Of a DNA stretch of 64,000 nucleotides, positions 44,333 through 53,607 are shown one piece after another. The notes beneath the pieces were generated by a model. It was given only the letters and a program-made list of their open reading frames with translations, searched no databases and was not told the origin of the DNA. Origin of the DNA: Kutzneria kofuensis (GTDB lineage: Bacteria; Actinomycetota; Actinomycetes; Mycobacteriales; Pseudonocardiaceae); contig NZ_JACHIR010000001.1 in the NCBI RefSeq assembly GCF_014203355.1, positions 3,536,038-3,600,037 of the forward strand, given 5' to 3'. The position numbers and the translations under genes were made by a program. How positions within the stretch are numbered: position 1 is the first letter of the stretch; each line of letters opens with the position of its first letter.

Positions 44333-45520
44333 TTGCCCATCCCCGGACGGGCGCTGCTCGCGCTCGCCTGCGTCGCCGCGCTGACCGCGTGCTCCTCGGC
44401 CCCCGCCGCCGAGGAGCCGCCGCTGACCACGACGACGACAACGCCGCCGACCACCACAACCACAGCGAAGTCCCTTGTGGACGGTCTGGCCGGCATGCCG
44501 CCGGTGTCCGATCCGCACGACGTGTACGCCGACGCGGGCGTGAACATGGTGCAGGACGCCGTGAAGCAGGACAAGCCGCTGGTCTATGTGCCGCACAGCG
44601 GTTCCGGCGACGTGTGGGTGATCGACCCGGCGACGTTCCAGGTCGTCGCGAAGTACCCGGCGGGCAAGGAACTTCAGCACGTGGTGCCGTCGTACGACAT
44701 GCGGACCCTGTACGCCACCGACGACGAGGGTGATCACCTCCTGCCGTTCGACCCGCGCACGGGCCAGCCGGGCAAGCAGATCCCGGTGATCGACCCGTAC
44801 AACATGTACTTCACGCCGGACGGCAAGTTCGCCATCTCGGTGGCGGAGCGGATGCGCAAGCTCGTCTGGTACGACCCGCATACCTGGCAGAAGCACGACG
44901 AGACGGCCGTGCCGGACTGCGCCGGCATCGACCACGCCGACTTCAGCCCCGACGGCAGGACCGCCGTGTTCACGTGCGAGTTCGCCGGCCGGGTCGCCGT
45001 CGTCGACATCGCGTCGCACCGCCTGCTCCGCATGATCGACATGCCGCAGCGGCACACCGTGATGGGGCCGCAGGACATCAAGCTCGCGCCGGACGGCTCC
45101 GTGTACTACATCGCCGACTCGGACGCCAACGGCCTGTGGGTGCTCGACGGCGCGGCGACGAAGGTGCTGCGCTTCATCCCGACCGGCGGCGGCGCGCACG
45201 GGATCTACCTTTCCCGTGACGCCAAGCAGTTGTACGTCACCAACCGGCACGAGGGCTCGATCAGCGTGCTCGACTCCTACACCGGAGCCGTGCAGGCCAA
45301 GTGGCGGATCCCCGGCGGCGGCAGCCCGGACATGGGCAACGTGACCGCGGACGGCTCGCAGCTGTGGCTGTCCGGCCGCTACGACAAGGCGATCTACGTG
45401 CTGTCCACCAAGGACGGCTCGCTGCTGAAGAAGATCCCCGCCGGGAACCAGCCGCACGGCCTATGCGTGTGGCCGCTTCCGGGGCGGTACTCGCTTGGGC
45501 ACACCGGCATCACTCGTTGA
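44333..45520 (+). CDS. YVTN/beta-propeller lipoprotein
   Basis: 395 aa. Lipobox LTAC (Cys20), a Thr-rich linker (TTTTTTPPTTTTT), then seven propeller-like repeats such as VYVPHSGSGDVWVIDPATFQVV, LYATDDEGDHLLPFDP, VYYIADSDANGLWVLDG and LYVTNRHEGSISVLDSYTG. TTG 44333 follows GGTGAGAAG closely. It overlaps no upstream gene but is four bases from the deacetylase stop, so they form an operon; both are anchored outside the cell by a similar linker. Overlaps the converging gene by 60 bp. Confidence 0.85.
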   Translation: MPIPGRALLALACVAALTACSSAPAAEEPPLTTTTTTPPTTTTTAKSLVDGLAGMPPVSDPHDVYADAGVNMVQDAVKQDKPLVYVPHSGSGDVWVIDPATFQVVAKYPAGKELQHVVPSYDMRTLYATDDEGDHLLPFDPRTGQPGKQIPVIDPYNMYFTPDGKFAISVAERMRKLVWYDPHTWQKHDETAVPDCAGIDHADFSPDGRTAVFTCEFAGRVAVVDIASHRLLRMIDMPQRHTVMGPQDIKLAPDGSVYYIADSDANGLWVLDGAATKVLRFIPTGGGAHGIYLSRDAKQLYVTNRHEGSISVLDSYTGAVQAKWRIPGGGSPDMGNVTADGSQLWLSGRYDKAIYVLSTKDGSLLKKIPAGNQPHGLCVWPLPGRYSLGHTGITR

Positions 45521-46015
45521 CGTTTTTGTCGTCGGCGCGACGGTGGTCGTGGTCGTTGCCGTCGGCACGGCGGTGGTCGTCGTGGCGGACGTCGGCGGCG
45601 GCGTGGTCGTGGTCGTCGGCGCCGCCGTGGTGGTGGTCGCCGGCGTTGTCCGGCCCGTGCACGGTGTCGGCGGGCCGGCGACCGCGCTCGTCGAGGAGGA
45701 CGCCACGACCGTCGACGGCACCGTGACGGTTGTCGTCGGCCCGACGCCCGGCTTGCCGGTTGCGGGTTTGTGCAGGGCGAGCGGCTGCTCGGCGATCGTG
45801 ACGCCGGGCTGCTCCTCGCTGTCGTCCGTCTCCAACGGCGTGGTCTCGCTGACCCTTGTCGCGTGCGGCAGCCCGAACACCGGACCGCCGGCCTGGTCGT
45901 CGTGTGCCGCCAGCAACGTGGTGAGCGCCATCAGGCCGGCGAACGCGGCGATGGGCGCGATCATGACCGCGGCGAAGCATCCTCGACCGCTGGCTGGTAG
46001 CTCCCGATGAGTCAC
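45461..46015 (-). CDS. Single-pass membrane protein with Thr/Pro-rich exterior
   Basis: 184 aa from GTG 46013-46015. One membrane helix (FAAVMIAPIAAFAGLMALTTLL) is followed by an outside region rich in Thr, Ala and Pro (runs of TTTT) and a basic C-terminal end (PKRVPPRKRPHA). Low complexity, no domain recognised. Its last 60 bp overlap the propeller gene on the other strand. A mirror frame on the plus strand encodes long Val runs and is a shadow. Confidence 0.6.
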   Translation of the reverse strand: MTHRELPASGRGCFAAVMIAPIAAFAGLMALTTLLAAHDDQAGGPVFGLPHATRVSETTPLETDDSEEQPGVTIAEQPLALHKPATGKPGVGPTTTVTVPSTVVASSSTSAVAGPPTPCTGRTTPATTTTAAPTTTTTPPPTSATTTTAVPTATTTTTVAPTTKTSTSDAGVPKRVPPRKRPHA

Positions 46016-46097
46016 ACCGTGATCATGGTGTAGCCCGAGCGAGACGGCAGCCGATTCTGTATCGCTAGATCGGGTGATCAATCCATTTCGGACAGTG

Positions 46098-46133
46098 AAC
46101 GGCCCCGGCGCCTGGTGGCGCCGGGGCCGTTCG
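46098..46133 (-). terminator. Terminator of carboxypeptidase gene
   Basis: Perfect 16-bp arms GAACGGCCCCGGCGCC and complement around TGGT, 11 bp downstream of the stop codon (minus strand). Confidence 0.92.
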
Positions 46134-46143
46134 ACGGTTCGGG

Positions 46144-47451
46144 CTACTGCTTGTACGGGGCCGCGGCCGCCTGCGCCGCGGCGGTGAAGGCGCCCTTCAT
46201 CTCCGGCCAGAACTTGCTGTCCAGGCAGGAGAACTTCGGGAAGAAGCCGCCGCAGCTGCCGCTGTCCGGGCCGACCTCGATGGTGAAGCTGGCCACGCCG
46301 AGCACGCCGTAGGTGAAGTCGTCGGTGGTGCCGGGCGTCGAGTAGCCGACGGTGCCGCCGTTGGTGTCGACGACGTATCCGTTGGAGGCGGCCATCTTCT
46401 GGCCCAGCGCCCGCAGCTGCGCGTCGTTCGGGGACTTCTTCTCGGTCCAGCCCCACGGCACGATGATGTCGTTGCCGAAGCTGTGCAGCGTGATCATCGT
46501 GCCGCGCGCGGTCACCGGCGCCGGGTCGTTGTCGCCGGTGCCGCGCTGCACCGGGTAGATCGACCGGAAGAACTTCTCCAGCCCGGTGACCTCGGGCTCG
46601 CTGCCCCTGGCCGTCCCCTGGTACGTCTCGGCGCACGGGTCGTTCGAGTCGCCGCCCCACTTGAACGTGGAGTTGCGGTTGAGGTCGATGCCGATGTTGA
46701 CGCCGCTGCACCCGCGGGCGTTGTCGACGTTCTTGCGCTGCATCTTCGGCGAGTTGCCGCCGGAGGCCACCACGTCCACGCCGTCCGGGTTGGCGATCGG
46801 GATCACCCACACCTCGGTGGTGTCCAGAATGGACGTTGCCGTTGCGTCGGAGCCGTAGCCGTTGACCAGGTAGTCGATCCAGCGCTGGGCCAGTTCGCCG
46901 GTGGCGATCTCGCGGGCGTGGATCTGCGCCATGAGCGTGAACTTCGGCTTCGGCGAGGTCGTGCTCAGCGTGCAGTCGCCGGACTTCTTCTTGGTCAGGC
47001 AGATGGCCTTGATGTCATGGCCGCCCCGCCCCTTGGTCTTCAGCCATGAGTCGCCGATGTCGTACACCGTGGCGAGGTCGGGGTGTGCGCTCGCGACCTG
47101 GCTCAGGTGCTGCTCCTGATCGGGCACGGCCCGGTAGCCGCCGTAGAAGGTGCCGGCGGCCAGGGCGCGCTGCTGCGGCAGGTCCTTGTAGATCGTGTCG
47201 AACTGGGTGGGCCGATATCCCAGTTCCCGCAACGACTGCGCGGTCTGGTTGGTGCCGGTCACGTAGGCCACCCCGTCGGCGCCGCTCTCGGCGACGTCGA
47301 AGCCGGCGGCGACCAGCCGGCTGGCCTGGTCGCCACTGACGGGCACCCGCCACATCACGGGTGTGTCGTCGCCGGCGGCCGCGGACGCGGTCCCGACGAG
47401 CAGCAGTGCGGCGACCGAAGCGGCAATGCGGATCAGGGCGCGTGGCCTCAT
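46144..47451 (-). CDS. Secreted zinc carboxypeptidase (M14 family)
   Basis: 435 aa with a signal peptide (MRPRALIRIAASVAALLLVGTASA). The catalytic domain shows AQIHAREIATGE (zinc His and Glu, about 177 and 180), PIANPDGVD and DLNRNSTFKWGG (substrate-binding Arg/Asn), TLHSFGN (third zinc His, ~322) and FTIEVG (catalytic Glu, ~392). It removes C-terminal residues from peptides outside the cell. ATG follows GGAGGA by six bases. Monocistronic, with a strong terminator. Confidence 0.94.
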   Translation of the reverse strand: MRPRALIRIAASVAALLLVGTASAAAGDDTPVMWRVPVSGDQASRLVAAGFDVAESGADGVAYVTGTNQTAQSLRELGYRPTQFDTIYKDLPQQRALAAGTFYGGYRAVPDQEQHLSQVASAHPDLATVYDIGDSWLKTKGRGGHDIKAICLTKKKSGDCTLSTTSPKPKFTLMAQIHAREIATGELAQRWIDYLVNGYGSDATATSILDTTEVWVIPIANPDGVDVVASGGNSPKMQRKNVDNARGCSGVNIGIDLNRNSTFKWGGDSNDPCAETYQGTARGSEPEVTGLEKFFRSIYPVQRGTGDNDPAPVTARGTMITLHSFGNDIIVPWGWTEKKSPNDAQLRALGQKMAASNGYVVDTNGGTVGYSTPGTTDDFTYGVLGVASFTIEVGPDSGSCGGFFPKFSCLDSKFWPEMKGAFTAAAQAAAAPYKQ

Positions 47452-47510
47452 GGCGGCTCCTCCCATCGGATGGCGCCGCGTAACCATACCGACACGGTAT
47501 GTGCGCCTGA

Positions 47511-49145
47511 CTACCCGCCGTTCGTCTGGTTCGCCCGGAGGATCTCCGCCGCCCGCTCCCGCATCTCGACCTTGCGGATCTTGCCCGTCACCGTCATCGG
47601 GAACTCGTCGACCACGTGCACGTAGCGGGGAATCTTGTAGTGCGCCAGCTTTCCGGCGCAGAAGCCGCGGACCTGCTCGACGGTGATCGGCTCGGCGCCG
47701 GGGCGCATCCGGATCCACGCCATCAGCTCCTCGCCGTAGCGCTCGTCCGGCACGCCGATCACCTGCGCGTCCAGGACGTCCGGGTGGGTGTAGAGGAACT
47801 CCTCCACCTCGCGCGGGTAGATGTTCTCGCCGCCCCGGATCACCATGTCCTTGATCCGGCCGGTGATCGCGACGTAGCCGTAGTCGTCCATCACCGCGAG
47901 GTCGCCAGTGTGCATCCAGCGGGCCGCGTCGATCACCTCGGCCGTCTTGTCCGGCTGGGCCCAGTAGCCGAGCATCACCGAGTAGCCGCGGGTGCACAGC
48001 TCCCCCTGCTCGCCGCGGGCCGCCGTGAGGCCGGTCGCCGGGTCGACGATCTTGACCTCCAGGTGCGGGTGCACCCGGCCGACCGTGGACACCCGGCGGT
48101 CGAGCGTGTCGTCGGCGCGGGTCTGCGTGGACACCGGCGAGGTCTCCGTCATGCCGTAGCAGATGGTCACGTCCGCCATGCCCATCCGGTCGATGACCTG
48201 CTTCATCACCTCGACCGGGCACGGCGAGCCGGCCATGATGCCGGTGCGCAGGCTGGACAGGTCGTAGTTCTCGAAGTCCGGCAGCGAGAGCTCGGCGATG
48301 AACATCGTCGGCACGCCGTAGAGCGAGGTGCAGCGCTCGGCCTGCACCGCGTCCAATGTGGACTTCGGGTCGAACGCCGGCGCGGGCACCACCATGCACG
48401 CGCCGTGGGTGGTGGCGCCGAGGTTTCCCATCACCATGCCGAAGCAGTGGTAGAAGGGCACCGGGATGCAGACGCGATCATGCTCCGTGTACCCGCAGAG
48501 CTCGCCCACGAAGTAGCCGTTGTTGAGGATGTTGTGGTGCGACAACGTCGCGCCCTTGGGGAAGCCCGTGGTGCCCGACGTGTACTGGATGTTGATCGGG
48601 TCGTCCGGCGAGAGCTTGATCAACGTCAGCGACTCCCGCTCCGCCGCCCGCCCGCGCTCCACCATGTCCGTCCACTCCGGACGTCCGATCAGCAGCACCG
48701 TCCGCAGCGCCGGGCAGTTCGGCCTCACCTCGTCGATCATCGCCTCGTAGTCCGACGTCTTGAACGCCGGCGTCGCGATCAACGTGGCCACTTCCGCCTG
48801 GTTCAGCACGAATTCCAGCTCGTGCACCCGGTAGGCCGGGTTGATGTTGACCAGGATCGCCCCCAGCTTCGCCGTGGCGTACTGCGTCAGCACCCATTCC
48901 GCGCAGTTCGGCGCCCAGATCCCCACCCGGTCGCCCTTGGCCACGCCCAGCCGTTGCAGCCCCAGCGCCACCGCGTCCACGTCCGCCGCCAGCTCGCCGT
49001 ACGTCCACCTTCGACCCGAGGCGCAGTCCACCAGCGCCTCCCGCTCGCCGAAGGTGGCCACCGTGCGGTCCAGGTTGGCGCCGATGGTGTCGCCGAGCAG
49101 CGGCACGTCCGAGGTTCCCGAGGCGTAAGCAGGCAGCGCGACCAT
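47511..49145 (-). CDS. Acyl-CoA synthetase (AMP-binding, FadD-type)
   Basis: 544 aa adenylate-forming enzyme that activates a fatty acid with ATP and CoA. P-loop [57 protein letters not shown] and the C-terminal catalytic Lys in MTVTGKIRK are all present. It resembles medium-chain FadD enzymes. ATG 49143-49145 chosen; the frame extends 12 codons upstream. Monocistronic; 59 bp from the carboxypeptidase start region. Confidence 0.95.
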   Translation of the reverse strand: MVALPAYASGTSDVPLLGDTIGANLDRTVATFGEREALVDCASGRRWTYGELAADVDAVALGLQRLGVAKGDRVGIWAPNCAEWVLTQYATAKLGAILVNINPAYRVHELEFVLNQAEVATLIATPAFKTSDYEAMIDEVRPNCPALRTVLLIGRPEWTDMVERGRAAERESLTLIKLSPDDPINIQYTSGTTGFPKGATLSHHNILNNGYFVGELCGYTEHDRVCIPVPFYHCFGMVMGNLGATTHGACMVVPAPAFDPKSTLDAVQAERCTSLYGVPTMFIAELSLPDFENYDLSSLRTGIMAGSPCPVEVMKQVIDRMGMADVTICYGMTETSPVSTQTRADDTLDRRVSTVGRVHPHLEVKIVDPATGLTAARGEQGELCTRGYSVMLGYWAQPDKTAEVIDAARWMHTGDLAVMDDYGYVAITGRIKDMVIRGGENIYPREVEEFLYTHPDVLDAQVIGVPDERYGEELMAWIRMRPGAEPITVEQVRGFCAGKLAHYKIPRYVHVVDEFPMTVTGKIRKVEMRERAAEILRANQTNGG

Positions 49146-49228
49146 GCCGCCATCCTCGCCTGTGACGCGCACCACTGCCACCCCCGAGCGGGGGTGACGG
49201 CGGGAGGCGGGTCACTCCCCGATACGGC

Positions 49229-50059
49229 TCAGAGCTCGACCACCAAGCACGGCCCGCCGTCGAACAGGCCGCCGTCCACCGCCAGCACCTTGCCGTCGGC
49301 GTAGGACAGCGGCCCGTCCACCTGCTCCGGCTCGATGCCCAGCTGGTCGGCGATGATGCTGTGGCCGTGCACGATCCGCTTGCCGCCGAACTTGCCCATG
49401 ATCTCGTCGGCGGTCTGGGCGCCGGTGGCGCCGCGGAAGGCGAAGCGGGTGGTCATCTTGTGCCAGCAGTCCCACCAGTCGGCGAGGTCCCGGCTGTGCA
49501 GGATGGCCCGCACGGCGGCGTTGACCTCGTCGACAGAGTCGCCCCAGGAGAGATACGCCGTGGTGTCGGAGTGCAGGAGCAGGTGGTCGTCGACGACTAC
49601 GGCCACGGGCCGGTCGGTGAGCCACCGCACGTGCCGGTCGGTGAGGCGAGTCTGGTCGTTGAGCTGCCCGCCGTTGAGGTGCCAGCTGCGCGCGAAGCTG
49701 CGGAAGCCGTAGTCGGAGGGCACCGGGGTGTCGCCGAACAGGTGCATGCCGAGCAGCAGCACCTCGTGGTTGCCGAGCAGCGAGCCGACGAAGCCGCCGG
49801 CGCGGTCGGCCTGGTCGGCCAGGCGCATGACGAGTTCGATGACGCCGATGCCGTCCGGGCCCCGGTCGACGAAGTCGCCGAGGAACCACAGGCGGTGCCG
49901 GCCGCCGGACCACTGGCCCTCGGGGGTGGTCAGCCCGGCGGAGTGAAGTGCGGTGATGAGCTCGGAGAGGTGGCCATGGACATCTCCGACCACGAACACC
50001 GACCCGTCTCGTTCGTCGTCGCCCACAGTGAGAGACGATAGGCGGTCGGCGGGGTGCAC
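49229..50059 (-). CDS. Metallophosphoesterase (ApaH/PP2A-like)
   Basis: 276 aa. Calcineurin-like metal motifs: VVGDVHGHLSEL, LGDFVDRGPDGIGVIELV, LLGNHEVLLLG and VHGHS. They coordinate a two-metal centre that hydrolyses phosphoesters, as in protein phosphatases and dinucleotide-tetraphosphatases. GTG 50057-50059 is taken as start. Monocistronic; substrate unknown. Confidence 0.9.
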   Translation of the reverse strand: MHPADRLSSLTVGDDERDGSVFVVGDVHGHLSELITALHSAGLTTPEGQWSGGRHRLWFLGDFVDRGPDGIGVIELVMRLADQADRAGGFVGSLLGNHEVLLLGMHLFGDTPVPSDYGFRSFARSWHLNGGQLNDQTRLTDRHVRWLTDRPVAVVVDDHLLLHSDTTAYLSWGDSVDEVNAAVRAILHSRDLADWWDCWHKMTTRFAFRGATGAQTADEIMGKFGGKRIVHGHSIIADQLGIEPEQVDGPLSYADGKVLAVDGGLFDGGPCLVVEL

Positions 50060-50158
50060 CGCCGACCAGCCCGGTCACCGGAGCGTATCGAAATGATCTC
50101 CGTGAGCTGCGGATTCACGGTTTCGAGCGGTCCGCGAACGACCGACCACGCAGCGTGA

Positions 50159-50944
50159 CTAGTCGCGCTTGAACGGATCGGCGGCGCGGCCGACGAGCTC
50201 GGCGATGGAGTCGATCACCAGGGTCGGCCGGTACGGGAAGCGTTCGGCGGTGTCCGCGCCGGAAATGCCGGAAAGGACCAGAATGGTCTGCAGGCCGGCC
50301 TCCAGACCCGACCGCACGTCGGTGTCCATCCGGTCGCCGATCATGAGCGTGTTCTCGGAATGGGCGCCGATGGCCCGCAGCGCGGAGCGCATCATCAGCG
50401 GATTGGGCTTGCCGACGTAATACGGCTCACGGCCGGTGGCCCGGGCGATCAGCGCGGCGACGGAGCCGGTGGCGGGCAGCAGCCCCTCCCGGCTGGGCCC
50501 GGTCTCGTCGGGGTTGGTGGCTATGAACCGCGCACCGCCGTCGACCAGCCGAATGGCCTTGGTGATGGCCTCGAAGCTGTACGTCCGCGTCTCGCCGAGG
50601 ACGACGTAGTCCGGGTCGCTGTCGGTGAGCACGTACCCGATCGAGTGCAGCGCGGTGGTCAGCCCGGCCTCGCCGATGACGTACGCGGAGCCGCCGGGCC
50701 GCTGGGTGTCCAGGAACTTCGCGGTGGCCAGCGCCGAGGTCCAGATGGACGACTCGGGCACGTCCAGGCCGGTCCGCAGCAGGCGGGCCCGCAGGTCGCG
50801 AGGGGTGTAGATGGAGTTGTTGGTCAGGAGCATGAACGGGATGCCCTGGTCCCGGAGCTCGCCGAGGAACTGGTCCGCGCCGGCGATGATGTGCTCCTCG
50901 TGAACCAGCACACCGTCCATGTCCATCAGGTAGTTCCAGGCCAT
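50159..50944 (-). CDS. HAD-IIA family phosphatase (NagD-like)
   Basis: 261 aa. MDMDGVLVHE (motif I), LLTNNSIY (motif II), GKPNPLMM (motif III Lys) and MIGDRMDTDVRSGLEAG (motif IV) are typical of the NagD/4-nitrophenylphosphatase group with an inserted IIA cap. Dephosphorylates small sugar or nucleotide phosphates; substrate unknown. Begins five bases after the modC stop on the same strand, so it is probably the last gene of the molybdate operon, although its role there is unclear. Confidence 0.9.
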   Translation of the reverse strand: MAWNYLMDMDGVLVHEEHIIAGADQFLGELRDQGIPFMLLTNNSIYTPRDLRARLLRTGLDVPESSIWTSALATAKFLDTQRPGGSAYVIGEAGLTTALHSIGYVLTDSDPDYVVLGETRTYSFEAITKAIRLVDGGARFIATNPDETGPSREGLLPATGSVAALIARATGREPYYVGKPNPLMMRSALRAIGAHSENTLMIGDRMDTDVRSGLEAGLQTILVLSGISGADTAERFPYRPTLVIDSIAELVGRAADPFKRD

Positions 50945-50948
50945 GCCC

Positions 50949-52043
50949 TCATGATCCCCCGGCGACGGGGTGCAGGGCCACCTCAGCGGCCTTGACGGCA
51001 AGCCAAACCCTGGTGCCGGGCTCCAGCCCGAGGTCGGCGACGGAGGCGGCGGTCAGGTCGGCGGCGAGGCCGTCCACCCAGGACGGACCGTCCACGCTGC
51101 GGCCGGCGCGCAGCCGGATCATGTCGCCGTGCGGTTCGAGGCCGCCGACGACGGCGCCGAACACGTTGCGTGGGCTTCCGCCGGGCGGTTCGACGTGGAC
51201 GGCGACGGCGGACGGCGAGAACACGGCGACGGCCGGCGAGCCCTCGGCAATAGGCTCGGGGACATGCCCGCTGATCACGAAGTCCCCGACGACCAGCCCG
51301 GCCGGCCGGTAGACGCCGGAAACGAGGTCGAGGCCGGCGATCCGGGCGGTGAAGGCGGTACGGGGACGGCTCAGCACAGCCCTGGTCTCGCCCTGCTCGA
51401 CGATCTGGCCGTCGGAGAGCACGACAACGCGGTCGGCGAGAACAAGGGCGTCGAGCGGATCATGCGTGACGAGCAGCGCCGTGCGAGCCGAGTCGCGGAG
51501 CACCCGCCGGAGCATGGTGCGCAGCGCGGGGGCGGCGTCGACGTCAAGCGCGGCAAAGGGTTCGTCGAGGAGCAGTAGTTCCGGTTCGGACGCCAGCGCC
51601 CGGGCGACGGCGACGCGCTGCGCCTGACCGCCGGAAAGCTGCCCCGGCCGGCGGGCGGCGAACTCCGTAGCGTCCACATCGGACAGCCAACGGCGAACCA
51701 GATCATCGGCAGCGGAGCGGGAGACACCACGCGAGCGAGGGCCGAAGGCGACGTTGGCGGCGACGGTCATGTGCGGGAACAGCAGTGGATCCTGGGCCAG
51801 CATGCCGACGCCACGCAGGTGGGGCGGCACATGGACGCCCTTGGCGGCATCGGTCAGCACCCGCCCGGCCAGCTCGATCCGTCCCTCGTCGGGACGCAGC
51901 AACCCGGCCAGCGCCGACAGCAGGGTGGATTTGCCGGCGCCGTTGCGACCGAGCACCGCAACGACTTCGCCGGGGGCGACGGTCAGCCGCAGAGACAGCG
52001 AAAAAGCGTCACGGCGAACGGTGATGTCGACGGCGAGAGTCAC
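50949..52043 (-). CDS. modC: Molybdate ABC transporter ATPase
   Basis: 364 aa. Walker A GRNGAGKS, signature LSGGQAQR, Walker B LLLLDEPFAALD and an H-loop LLVTHDP give an ABC ATPase; the C-terminal ~130 residues hold Mop/TOBE molybdate-binding repeats (VFGAVVGGLEPHGDMIRLRAG; LEPGTRVWLAVKAAEVALHP). Starts at GTG 52041-52043, overlapping the modB stop by four bases. Energises molybdate import. Confidence 0.93.
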   Translation of the reverse strand: MTLAVDITVRRDAFSLSLRLTVAPGEVVAVLGRNGAGKSTLLSALAGLLRPDEGRIELAGRVLTDAAKGVHVPPHLRGVGMLAQDPLLFPHMTVAANVAFGPRSRGVSRSAADDLVRRWLSDVDATEFAARRPGQLSGGQAQRVAVARALASEPELLLLDEPFAALDVDAAPALRTMLRRVLRDSARTALLVTHDPLDALVLADRVVVLSDGQIVEQGETRAVLSRPRTAFTARIAGLDLVSGVYRPAGLVVGDFVISGHVPEPIAEGSPAVAVFSPSAVAVHVEPPGGSPRNVFGAVVGGLEPHGDMIRLRAGRSVDGPSWVDGLAADLTAASVADLGLEPGTRVWLAVKAAEVALHPVAGGS

Positions 52044-52822
52044 AGGCGGCCCTCGATCGACCGGGGTCGGGCCACCGCGATCACCACGATCGCCAGCACC
52101 ACCAACAGCAACGACACCGCCACAGCGGCGTCGACATCGGACTCCGACTGCACGTAGACCAGCAGCGGCAAGGTCTGGGTGGTGCCTTCGAGGTTGCCGG
52201 CGAACGTGATCGTGGCGCCGAACTCGCCGAGCGACCGGGCGAACGCCAGCACGAGCGAGGATCCCAAGGCGGGCAACAACAACGGCACGGTCACCCGCCG
52301 GAACACCGTCCACGGCGCGGCTCCCAGGGTCGCGGCCACGGCCTCGTAGCGCTCGCCGGCGGTCCGCAGCGCGCCTTCGAGGCCGATCACCAGGAACGGC
52401 ATGGCGACGAACGTCTGCGCGATGATCACCGCGGCCGTGGTGAACGGCAGCCGGAGCCCGAACAACGCCAGCACCTGGCCGCCGAATCCGTTACGCCCCA
52501 ACAGATACAGCAAAGCCAGGCCGCCGACGACCGGCGGCAGCACGAGTGGCAGCAGCACCACCGCCCGCAGCAGCCGCAGCCCCGGCAGCCGCCCGCGGGC
52601 CAGCACGACCGCGAGCGGGCCGCCGAGCAGCAGCGACAACACGGTGGCGGCCGCGCCGGTCCGCACCGAGAGCCACAGGGCCTCCAGCGCGGTCGGGCTG
52701 GTCACCAGCTGCGGCAGCCGGCCCAGGTCGCTGCGCGCCACCAGGCCGATGACCGGCAGCACGACCAGGGCCAGCGCTATCGCCGCCGGCACCCAGAGCA
52801 GGGCCGGGACCGGCCGTCTCAC
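52040..52822 (-). CDS. modB: Molybdate ABC transporter permease
   Basis: 260 aa inner-membrane permease with about six helices. The EAA loop is seen around EAVAATLGAAPWTVFRRVTVPLLLPAL, and FARSLGEFGATITFAGN is the conserved ModB/CysT-type segment. Overlaps modA by four bases and modC by four. Works with ModA and ModC. Confidence 0.93.
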   Translation of the reverse strand: MRRPVPALLWVPAAIALALVVLPVIGLVARSDLGRLPQLVTSPTALEALWLSVRTGAAATVLSLLLGGPLAVVLARGRLPGLRLLRAVVLLPLVLPPVVGGLALLYLLGRNGFGGQVLALFGLRLPFTTAAVIIAQTFVAMPFLVIGLEGALRTAGERYEAVAATLGAAPWTVFRRVTVPLLLPALGSSLVLAFARSLGEFGATITFAGNLEGTTQTLPLLVYVQSESDVDAAVAVSLLLVVLAIVVIAVARPRSIEGRL

Positions 52823-53607
52823 GGCAGTTGGAAGCCGACCGCGCCGAGTTCCTTGCGGCCCTGGTCGCCGCGCACGAAGGCGACGAACTCCTTGGCCAGC
52901 GCGGCCTGCGGCGCGTTCTTCAGCACGGTGATCGGATAGTCGTTGATCGCCTTGTCGGCCTCGGGGAACGGCACGCCCTTGACCTTGCTACCGGCCGAGT
53001 TGACATCGGTGAGGTAGACCAGCCCCGCGTCGGCGTCGCCGGACTCGACCTTGGACAGCACACCGGTGACGGCGGTTTCCTTGCTGGCGGGCGTGATCGT
53101 GATACCGGTGGCCTGCTCCACCTTCAACGCCGCCGCGCCGCACGGCACCGCGTCCGCGCAGACGACCACGACGACGCCGGGCTTGGCCAGGTCGGCGAAG
53201 CCGGCGATGTTCTTGGGGTTGTCCGGCGGAACCGCGATCTCCAGCTTGTTCCGCGCGAACAACTGCGGCGCGCCGTCGTTCAGGCCGGCCTTGGTCACCT
53301 TGGCCATGTTGGCCTGGTCGGCGGAGGCGAACACGTCGGCCGCCGCGCCGTTGGTGATCTGCTGCACCAGCGCGGACGAGCCGTCGTAGGTGACCTTGAC
53401 GGTGACGCCGGGGTGCGCCGCCTCGAACTCGGCCTTGATCTTGTTGAAGGAGGTGGTCAGCGAGGCCGCGGCGAGCACGGTCAGGGTGCCGGACTCCTTG
53501 GCGGCGCTGCTGCTGGTGGTCGACGTGCCTGGGGACGACGTCTGCCCACCACCGCACGCGGTCAGCAGCAGCGCGGCCGACCCGACGGCGACGACCAGTT
53601 TCCTCAC
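52819..53607 (-). CDS. modA: Molybdate-binding lipoprotein
   Basis: 262 aa. Lipobox LLTAC (Cys18) after a short signal peptide, a Ser/Thr linker, then the ModA fold: LTVLAAASLTTSFNKI, YDGSSALVQQITNGAAADVFASAD, and GDADAGLVYLTDV. ModA captures molybdate (or tungstate) outside the membrane. Start GTG at 53605-53607 overlaps the regulator stop by four bases. Confidence 0.93.
   Translation of the reverse strand: MRKLVVAVGSAALLLTACGGGQTSSPGTSTTSSSAAKESGTLTVLAAASLTTSFNKIKAEFEAAHPGVTVKVTYDGSSALVQQITNGAAADVFASADQANMAKVTKAGLNDGAPQLFARNKLEIAVPPDNPKNIAGFADLAKPGVVVVVCADAVPCGAAALKVEQATGITITPASKETAVTGVLSKVESGDADAGLVYLTDVNSAGSKVKGVPFPEADKAINDYPITVLKNAPQAALAKEFVAFVRGDQGRKELGAVGFQLP

Noticed and set aside
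45495-46010. A plus-strand frame with long valine runs
   Set aside because: It is the mirror image of the Thr codons of the minus-strand gene (ACC/ACG read as GGT/CGT). No ribosome site or plausible membrane protein pattern.
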